Shown: piece by piece, positions 36,244 through 44,200 of the stretch
Numbering within the stretch: the first letter of the stretch is position 1
How the letters are laid out: every line of letters begins with the position of its first letter
Assembly: GCF_000979455.1 (NCBI RefSeq)
Contig: NZ_JJOY01000026.1
Location: forward strand, 31,789 to 95,788
Direction: 5' to 3'
Source: Methanosarcina sp. 2.H.T.1A.6
GTDB lineage: Archaea > Halobacteriota > Methanosarcinia > Methanosarcinales > Methanosarcinaceae
Length of the DNA stretch: 64,000 nucleotides
The notes under the pieces: model-generated
Databases searched by the model: none
The model's input: the letters and a program-made list of their open reading frames with translations, nothing else
What the model was told of the DNA's origin: nothing
Made by a program: the position numbers and the translations under genes

Positions 36244-36480
36244 AATCTCTCTTATTTAATAATTTTATCAACCCTCTTCTTTAGGTCATCCACAGTTACT
36301 TCCTATCCTTTAAGTAATCCAGAGTTACCATATTTTATGTTCTTTATCAAAAAACCAATTTCCGGCTTAAAATCCTGAATTCGACCCATATTTTCTGTTT
36401 ACTTTCATGCCAAATAATTTGCAGAATTTTGATAAGAGATGTTTAATAAAAGAGCCATATATTATGAATTAAGGGGAAAT

Positions 36481-37311
36481 ATGAATTTGGGGTATATAGG
36501 AAAGCTGGTCACCGGAACGATAAAGGAATGGGTGGAAGACAATGCACAGACTTACAGTGCTGCGCTGGCATATTATTTTGTGTTAAGCCTTCCTGCTCTT
36601 CTGTTATTTTCTGTATCCGTAGGAAGTCTTTTTTTAAGGTCAAAACGGATTCAGGACAACATAATCGATAACCTGCAGGGACTCGTTGATCAGAGGGTGA
36701 TTGATATGATTAGTGCGCTCTTCGAATACATCCCGGAAGTTAATTCCCTCTCAATAGGCGCATTGATTGGTTTTGTGATTCTTCTCTGGAGTGCAAGCAA
36801 TGTTTTCCGACAATTGAAGAAATTCCTAGAGAGCGCCTGGGATATTGAACCTGCTGAGTCCAGTACGGTTAAAGACTTTATAAGGGATTCAATCGTGTCT
36901 TTTTTCGTAGTGATTGTTTTTGGAGGGCTCCTTGCGCTTAGCATAATTATTGAAGGGGTTCTTTATGCAGCTTCAAAATTGTTCCAGGGGATTTTCCCCT
37001 TCCCCCCGGTTCTTGCCCAATACGCTGGCTTCATAGCCAGTTTCCTTATCCTTGTCCTGTTTTTCATGCTTGTCTACAGGGTATTACCCAATACAAAGCT
37101 AGATCTGAAACCTGATTTTGTAGGGTCGCTGGTAACAGTAATTCTCATAACCATAGGCAAATATGCCCTTGGTCTTTATTTCACATACGTCAACCTTACA
37201 AGCGTTTATGGAGCAGTCGGGTCAATCGTAGGGTTATTTCTCCTGATTTATTATATCTCAATTATAATTACAATTGGTGCGGAGTTCACAAAGGTCTATT
37301 CTGAATTGTGA
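36481..37311 (+). CDS. YihY/UPF0761 family membrane protein
   Basis: This 276-residue protein fits the YihY (BrkB-like) family: AQTYSAALAYYFVLSLPALLLFSVSVG, IPEVNSLSIGALIGFVILLWSASNVFRQLKKFLESAWDIEP, KDFIRDSIVSFFVVIVFGGLLAL and GAVGSIVGLFLLIYYISIIITIGAEFTKVY. Six membrane helices are expected. The older name ribonuclease BN is a misassignment. ATG at 36481 has AAGGGG four bases upstream; the frame extends 14 codons further without a site. Confidence 0.9.
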   Translation: MNLGYIGKLVTGTIKEWVEDNAQTYSAALAYYFVLSLPALLLFSVSVGSLFLRSKRIQDNIIDNLQGLVDQRVIDMISALFEYIPEVNSLSIGALIGFVILLWSASNVFRQLKKFLESAWDIEPAESSTVKDFIRDSIVSFFVVIVFGGLLALSIIIEGVLYAASKLFQGIFPFPPVLAQYAGFIASFLILVLFFMLVYRVLPNTKLDLKPDFVGSLVTVILITIGKYALGLYFTYVNLTSVYGAVGSIVGLFLLIYYISIIITIGAEFTKVYSEL

Positions 37312-37390
37312 AGTGTGAGCTTCTGTTAAAAAAGTCCGATAATCATTTATTTGCTTTTAAAGCCTTCATTAGACCTACACCGGGAATCTT

Positions 37391-37441
37391 CTTATACTAT
37401 TAAAATACAGAATGAATCGTTATGTTTTTAAAAACACAACG
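37391..37441 (+). promoter_or_regulatory. Promoter and palindromic operator of mod operon
   Basis: A TATA-like cttatactattaaaata (about 37391-37406) is followed by the 24-base palindrome CGTTATGTTTTT / AAAAACACAACG (37418-37441), which has one mismatch between arms. The position over the expected transcription start suits a repressor site. The arms resemble ModE operators, which begin CGNTAT and end ATANCG; the assignment is inferred from this likeness and from the downstream genes. Confidence 0.55.
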
Positions 37442-37484
37442 GTTTATTCATAAAATTGTATCAAATAGGTGAGAGGAAATAATT

Positions 37485-38273
37485 ATGGAAAAAAACAAAA
37501 TAGTTATTTATGCTGCTGCTGTTTTAGGAATATTGATTCTGGCAATGGCGATATCGCCGGCTGCCGAGCAGGGACCTGATACCCTGACCGTTTCTGCAGC
37601 TGCCAGCCTTACCGAAGCTTTTACGGATATGGAGTCCCGGTTTGAAGCCGAAAACACCGGCATAGACGTGAAAATGAACTTTGCAGGTTCCGGAAACCTG
37701 CGCATGCAGATCGAAGGTGGGGCTCCTATAGATGTTTTTGCTTCGGCTGACCAGAATCACATGGATATACTTTCCGGGGAAGAGCTGATCGAAAACAGCT
37801 CCAGAAAAGACTTTGCTCAAAATTCCCTTGTGCTTATAGTCCCTGCAACCAGTACCCTTAATATAACCGGAATAGAAGACCTGATATCCCCCAAAGTTGA
37901 AAAAATCAGCATAGGGAACCCTGATACTGCCCCTGTAGGAAAATATGCACGCCTAGCACTGACCGAAACAGGCCTGTGGGACCAGCTCGAAAACAGGACC
38001 ATACTTGCCGAAGATGTCAAACAGGTCCTTGTATATGTTGAGAGGGGAGAGGTAGATGCAGGTTTTGTGTACATGACTGACGCAAAGACTGCAGAGCCCG
38101 GAACGATTAAAATCATTGGCAGTGTGCCTGTAAGTACCCCTGTAAGCTATCCGATAGCTGTGGTTTCCTCCTCCGAGCACAAAGAAGAAGCACAGGAGTT
38201 CCTTGATTTCGTAGCCGGAGAAGAAGGGCAGGAAATACTGGAAGAATACGGGTTCACCCCTGAATCCGAATAA
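37485..38273 (+). CDS. modA: Molybdate/tungstate ABC transporter substrate-binding protein
   Basis: This 262-residue protein has an N-terminal membrane or signal helix (IVIYAAAVLGILILAMAI) and then a ModA fold: LTVSAAASLTEAFTDMESRFE, VKMNFAGSGNLRMQIEGGAPIDVFASAD, NSLVLIVPA, ISIGNPDTAPVGKYARLAL and VLVYVERGEVDAGFVYMTDA. It captures oxyanion outside the membrane and delivers it to ModBC. Molybdenum or tungsten is needed for formylmethanofuran dehydrogenase in methanogens. It is the first gene of modABC. AGGTGAGAGG precedes the ATG. Confidence 0.93.
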   Translation: MEKNKIVIYAAAVLGILILAMAISPAAEQGPDTLTVSAAASLTEAFTDMESRFEAENTGIDVKMNFAGSGNLRMQIEGGAPIDVFASADQNHMDILSGEELIENSSRKDFAQNSLVLIVPATSTLNITGIEDLISPKVEKISIGNPDTAPVGKYARLALTETGLWDQLENRTILAEDVKQVLVYVERGEVDAGFVYMTDAKTAEPGTIKIIGSVPVSTPVSYPIAVVSSSEHKEEAQEFLDFVAGEEGQEILEEYGFTPESE

Positions 38274-38323
38274 AAGCACAAGATAAAACCATAAGATAAA
38301 ACCATAAAATTAAAGCGTAAGAA

Positions 38324-39007
38324 ATGATCCCTATGCTGGACAAGATATGGTTCCCAATACTCATTACTTTCTGGATAGCTACCATATCGTCTCTTCTCGT
38401 ACTGTGCAGTGGCGTAATTATAGCTTATGTGTTTGCAAGGCATGATTTCCGGGGAAAAGGACTTGCGGAGTTGTTCGTGACCCTTCCCCTTGTCCTCCCT
38501 CCTACGGTAATTGGCTATCTCCTTGTCGTCCTGGTGGGAAAAAATGGGTTTCTCGGGCAATTGATTTTCAAAGTTCTGGGGACCGGGATCATGTTTACCT
38601 GGCAGGCAGCAGTTATTGCGGCTTATACGGTTTCCCTCCCCCTTATGGTAAGAACCGCAAAAGCAGCCATAGAAGCAGTGGATAAAGAGCTTGAACATGC
38701 CGCTTATATCCTTGGAAGAAGTGAGCTTGAAACTGCTCTGCTCATAACCCTCCCTCTTGCGAAAAAAGGGATACTGGCAGGGTTGGTGCTGAGTTTTGCA
38801 AGGGCGGTAGGAGAATTTGGAGCAACCCTTATGCTGGCAGGAAATATTCCGGGAAAAACGAATACAATGTCAATTTCAATATACAGTGCTTTTCAGGCCG
38901 GCAATAACGAACTTGCCCAGGTGCTGGTCCTGATCCTGGTAATTTTGTCCCTGCTGTCCATTTCTCTGACCGGAAAATTTATCGACCGAGAAAAGTTTGA
39001 GGTATAA
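38324..39007 (+). CDS. modB: Molybdate/tungstate ABC transporter permease
   Basis: This 227-residue permease has about five membrane helices and the coupling EAA loop ELEHAAYILGRSELETALLITLPLAKKGILAGLVLSFARAVGEFGATLMLAG. The PLVLPPTVIGYLLVVL segment is typical of ModB. It is 50 bases after modA and 14 bases before modC. The start is the ATG at 38324 or the one three codons later (MLDKIWF); neither has a strong ribosome binding site. Confidence 0.93.
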   Translation: MIPMLDKIWFPILITFWIATISSLLVLCSGVIIAYVFARHDFRGKGLAELFVTLPLVLPPTVIGYLLVVLVGKNGFLGQLIFKVLGTGIMFTWQAAVIAAYTVSLPLMVRTAKAAIEAVDKELEHAAYILGRSELETALLITLPLAKKGILAGLVLSFARAVGEFGATLMLAGNIPGKTNTMSISIYSAFQAGNNELAQVLVLILVILSLLSISLTGKFIDREKFEV

Positions 39008-39021
39008 GTTGAGGTATAAGC

Positions 39022-40155
39022 TTGGGTGCCAGAGTTGAACTAAAAAAATGCTATCATGAAGCTGAAGGTAGCGAAAAAAAAGGAAAAAGGAATGTTTTTT
39101 CTCTGGATGTCAATTTTGAAATGAAAAACGAACTTGTGGTGCTTTTTGGGCCTTCGGGGTCCGGAAAGACTACGCTTTTGAAATGCATCTCAGGAATCAC
39201 GCAGCCTGATGACGGAAATATCTCGGTGGACGACCGAATTTACTTTGACAGCGGCCGGAAAATAAACCTCCCAATCCAGAAACGCAACCTTGGATTTGTC
39301 TTTCAGACCTATACCCTGTTTCCCCACATGAATGTCAGGAAAAACATAGAATGCGGGCTTAAAGGGTGGGAAAAAGGTAATAAGGAAAAAAGAGTCAGGG
39401 AAATGCTTGACCTCCTGCATATCGAAGAACTGGAAACTCGTTATCCTTCCCAGCTTTCAGGCGGGCAGAAGCAGAGAGTAGCCCTGGCAAGAGCTCTTGC
39501 GCCGAAACCTGAACTGCTGCTGCTTGATGAACCGTTTTCCGCACTTGACAGGGTAATAAGAATCGAACTTGCAGAAAAAATAAAACATTTGCAAAAAAAA
39601 ATCGGGATACCTCTGCTGTTCATTACGCACAGCCTGGACGAAGCTTTTCTTTTAGCTGATAAGATTCTCATCTTATACAGGGGAGAAATCCAGCAGTTCG
39701 GAACCCCTGAAGAAATCTTCTATAACCCGAAGAATATTCACGTAGCAGAATTCGTCGGTATATCAAATATTTTTAGTGATGCGTGGGTTGAGGAGCAGGA
39801 TGAGGGATATGATGCAGGTCCAAAATGCACAGTCTTAAAGAGCGGAGGCATGCGGATCACGGTAAAGCCCCTGAACCTGAAGGAAGGGGATAAAGTTTCC
39901 TGGGGGATCCACCCGGAAAACATAACACTTCTCCTTCCGGGCTCCGGTTCTGAGGACCAGGACGAAAACATCTATCCTGCATATGTCCACAGCATCATCA
40001 TCAAGGGTCCAAAGAAAAGAATCGTACTTAAACTTACAAAGCATGAAAAGTCCCTGACTGCAGAACTGCCTGCACAGTTTGCTGATGCTCTTAACCTGAA
40101 TACAGGGGATTTATGCCTGGTTAAAATGGATGTGAGTAAAGTAGTTGCATTCTGA
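39022..40155 (+). CDS. modC: Molybdate/tungstate ABC transporter ATP-binding protein
   Basis: This 377-residue ATPase has Walker A GPSGSGKTT, signature LSGGQKQRVALARAL, Walker B LLLLDEPFSALD and H-loop FITHS, followed after residue 240 by a C-terminal regulatory (TOBE-like) region (VSWGIHPENITLL ... RIVLKLTKHEKSLTAELP ... LNTGDLCLVKMDVSKVVAF). It powers ModB. The start is TTG at 39022 with GAGGTATAAGC directly upstream. That site is part of a duplicated GAGGTATAAG at the modB stop. Confidence 0.92.
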   Translation: MGARVELKKCYHEAEGSEKKGKRNVFSLDVNFEMKNELVVLFGPSGSGKTTLLKCISGITQPDDGNISVDDRIYFDSGRKINLPIQKRNLGFVFQTYTLFPHMNVRKNIECGLKGWEKGNKEKRVREMLDLLHIEELETRYPSQLSGGQKQRVALARALAPKPELLLLDEPFSALDRVIRIELAEKIKHLQKKIGIPLLFITHSLDEAFLLADKILILYRGEIQQFGTPEEIFYNPKNIHVAEFVGISNIFSDAWVEEQDEGYDAGPKCTVLKSGGMRITVKPLNLKEGDKVSWGIHPENITLLLPGSGSEDQDENIYPAYVHSIIIKGPKKRIVLKLTKHEKSLTAELPAQFADALNLNTGDLCLVKMDVSKVVAF

Positions 40156-40319
40156 GTAATCAAAATAGCATTGTTCTAAATTACGAACTATGCCAAAATC
40201 ATGAATTAAGTATATTTCTCACAGTTTCTCACAGAAAATATGGGTAGTTCCTGATTAATTGTTTGATCCTTTCCGGAGTCCGTGAGGGGTTTTTCTTATT
40301 TTCTTTACGCCAGCCAGGG

Positions 40320-40980
40320 GCTGAAGCTGGCTTCCAGTCCAGATCAAAAACAAAAAGCTAAATGATACGGATCGCGATTATAAGAAATCCAGTTATAAGG
40401 GAAAAAATATTCCTCCGGCTGAGAAATACTTTCCTTAATCCTGAGACCGTTTTTTAATCAGACTTTTTAGTATGCCTCCACCAGCTTATCTGGCGGTCCT
40501 GTTAAAAACGGTCTTGTTAAAAACGGTCCTGTTAATAAAGAAGAAAAGCCAAAATGAAAAATAGACTCATAAAATTATTTTTCAGGAAAAATTTGATTTG
40601 TTCATTTTCTGTTTGTAAGACCGCTCTACTTTGTAGAGCAGGATAAAAAGACTAAAGCTTCGAAGGTGTTGTATGAATCCGAGAAACCGTAATTTAGCTT
40701 TCCCGAGTTAATTTCACTGTTATAACCCCTAAATTAGCACTCTTGATCGAAGCTCACTGCTAAAACCCCTAAATTCGTCCTCTTGAGCGAAACGAAGTGG
40801 AGCGAAAAGGACCGCGTTCTCCCGAGGCGCAACTCGGGGAGCAAAGCGAAAAGGACGGCGTGCTGTTGCGCTTGCAGTGCAACTAAATGAAAAATCATAG
40901 ATTTTTTCTGATCCTGATGCACAACTCAGGAAGAGCAACTCAGAGGAAAGTGCACTGCAGAGCTGCAAGTCTGTCTATTA
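40320..40980 (-). repeat. Interspersed noncoding element, copy C (inverted)
   Basis: Read on the reverse strand, the blocks come in the same order as in copies A and B. Block 1: GTTGCACT...AGCGCAAC hairpin, CCTTTTCGCTTTGCTC and CGCTCAAGAGGACGA. Block 2: GTAGAGCGGTCTTACAAA (about 40613-40635). Block 3: GGACCGCCAGATAAGCTGG (about 40480-40500) followed by GGATTAAGGAAAGTATT. ACGGTCTTGTTAAAA-type units repeat three times near 40497-40535. The whole gap 40156-41278 contains no gene. Confidence 0.6.
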
Positions 40981-41278
40981 AAATTTCTATTTTTTGACAT
41001 ATTTGCGAATTGATGCATCATGTGACTATTTTGATGATAATTGTAATTATATATTATTATAAATTACACATTTTTGCTAATTAGTAGTTATAATATTTAA
41101 TAAATTATTTAATTTCGACTCAAATCGGAATATATATATATCCCCCTAATTTTTTAGTGACTTAATATCAATTATTTCTGTAAGTTTGGAGCTCAGTATG
41201 CGAGCGCAGAAATAACTGGATTCTGGAACAAACCAGACCAGGGTAAAAAACTCAATTTTGAATAAGGGGTGTAATCAG

Positions 41279-44200
41279 ATGAAAATAAACAAAAAGACAA
41301 CAATTTGTTTTGGGATATTTTTTGTTTTATTTCTGACGACTGTAGGGAATGCAGCTGCAATTCTGGAGGAGGGTACGAGGACCAGGATTGTTAGCAATGA
41401 AGGAAATCAAACATCTCTGGATATCTATGGAGACAGGATTGTATGGGTAGATGACCGGAATGATGAAGGCCAGACGGACTATTGGGACCTTTATCTTGGT
41501 CATGATGGAAACTTGGATATCTACATGTACGACCTCTCCACTTCCACGGAATCTCAGATAACCAGCAATAATTCAACACAATTCAAACCTGCGATCTATG
41601 AGGACAGAATTGTATGGCAGGACAATCGAAACGGGAACCTGGACATCTACATGTACGACCTCTCCACTTCCACAGAAACACAAATAACTGAAAGTGGATC
41701 AAATCAGAGTGAGCCTGCGATTTATGAAGACAAAATAGTATGGCAGGATGACCGTAACGGAAACCTGGATATCTATCTGTATGATCTCTCAACCTCCACA
41801 GAAACCAGGATAACCACCAATGAATCAAATCAGAGTGAGCCTGCGATTTATGGGGACAAAATAGTATGGGTGGCCGAAGTACCAATAGATGATCCGGAAC
41901 TTGCACCGTACTCGTATCTAACCGTATACAACGCAATCTGCGTGTACAATCTTTCCACTTCCACAGAAACTCAGCTTTCTCCCGGAGTGAGGATGTGGAA
42001 CCCCTCAATCTACGGGAACAAAATTGTATGGGAACAAGAAGATGCTGTTGGAAATGAACACATGATTAATACGTATGACCTCTCCACTTCCACTGGATCT
42101 TTAATAGCCTATGAAAGAGCTGGTTCTGCTGATATCTACGAGGACAGAATAGTGTGGACTCAGGATTTGTGGGATTTTAGAGATCATGTTTTCATGTATA
42201 ATATTTCCACTTCCACTAAAACCGAATTGACTTCCGAGGGTGTACATGAGCTGGGTTCTGGCCGCTCACCTGCTATTTACGGGGACAGGATTGTGTGGCT
42301 ACCCCCAGGTGGCGGTATATACATGTTTACCCTTGCTTCTGCCGGGTCGCCTGCAGATGATAGTAGTAGGGAAGCGGGAACAGAAACGCAAATAACTACA
42401 AATGGATCGGAACAGACCAATCCTGCGATCTATGGAGACAGAATTGTGTGGATGGATTCCCGAACTGGAAACTATGTTGATCAATCCGGGCATCATTATG
42501 GAGGTTTGGATATATATATGTATAATCTTTCCACTCACAACGAAATTCAAATCACCAATGATAGCTCAAACAAAAAATTGCCCGCTATCTACGAGGATAT
42601 TATAGTGTGGGGAGAATCGGGGAGTACAAACCACGAGGTCTATGTTTATAATATCTCTACTTCTAATAAAACCAAAATAGCCGACGACGTGTATTATCCC
42701 GTGATCTACAAGGATAGGATAGTGTGGTCGATTAATGACATTTATTTGTACAACCTCTCGACTTCCGTAAAAACTCCGATAAGCACTGATACATCGTATG
42801 ATGACTATCCTGCAATTTACGAAGATTTGATTGTGTGGACTGACTCCCGAAATGGGAACCTGGACATCTACATGTACAATGTTTCAACCTCGACTGAGAC
42901 CCGAATAACCACCAATGATTCAATTCAAAGACTTCCTGCTATCTATGAGGACAGGATAGTATGGGAGGATAAACGGAATGGAAACTGGGATATCTACATG
43001 TATGACCTCTCCACTTCCACGGAAACTCGGATAACCACCAATGAATTCAATCAGGGGTATCCGGCGATCTATGGTGATAGAATTGTATGGGTGGATGATC
43101 GCAGCAACAGGCGTGATATTTACATGTACAACCTTTCCACATCAAAAGAAACCCGAATAACTGTCAACGGATCGGTTAAGGTAGGATTTGAATCTGAGGA
43201 TGATACATGGGGATCAAAAGAGGGAAAACCTTCAATCTACGGAGATAGAATTGTTTGGGAAGATATACGCAATGGAAATGCTGATATTTACATGTTTACC
43301 CTTGCTTCGGCTGAGGGACCAGAACTCCCTGTTGCAGACATCAGCGCCAATATTACAAGCGGTTATTCTCCTCTTTCTGTGCAGTTTACAGCCCCATCGG
43401 AAAATACAACAGAATGGAACTGGGACTTTGGGGACGGGGCTACTTCAATTGAACAGAACCCAGTACATACATACTCTGCAGCAGGGACCTATACTGTTAA
43501 CCTTACAGTAAGTAACTCAAATGGTACGGATTCAAAACTTGCTACAATAACTGTTTTAGCGCAGCCGAGTAACGCAGGCGCAGTACCATATGCATATATT
43601 ACGAACTCCGAAGACGGTACCGTCTCTGTCATTGACACTGCAACAAACAACGTTACAGCCACTGTGCCTGTAGGAAACCGTCCTTCTGGAGTTGCAGTCT
43701 CTCCAGATGGAAAAAAGGTATATGTGACGAGCCGTTTGTTTTTGGATGTGGTGGATAGTTGGGGGGGAGATACTCTTGAAATTGGCACTGTTTCTGTAAT
43801 TGACACAGCTACCAACAATGTTACAGCCTCGGTGAATGTAGGAATCGACCCCCAGGGAATTGCAGTCACACCGGACGGAAAAAAGGTATATGTGACAAAT
43901 GAGGGTAACGACACTGGTGTAATTAGCACTGTTTCTGTAATTGGCACTGCAAGCAATACTGTTACAGCCACTGTGCCTGTAGGGATCCGTCCTCGGGGAA
44001 TTGCAGTCACTCCTGATGGAACAAAGGTATATGTGATGAACTACGGCAGCAACAATATCTCGATAATTGACACAGCAAATGATACGGTTACAGCCACGGT
44101 GAATACAGAAAATCCTTGGAGGATTGCAATCTCTCCAGATGGAACAAAGGTATATGTGACGAATAACGGCAACAATATCACCGTAATTGACACTGCAACA

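Noticed and set aside
36481..37311. Naming the YihY protein ribonuclease BN.
   Set aside because: That name came from a historical misassignment; the protein is a membrane protein without nuclease motifs.
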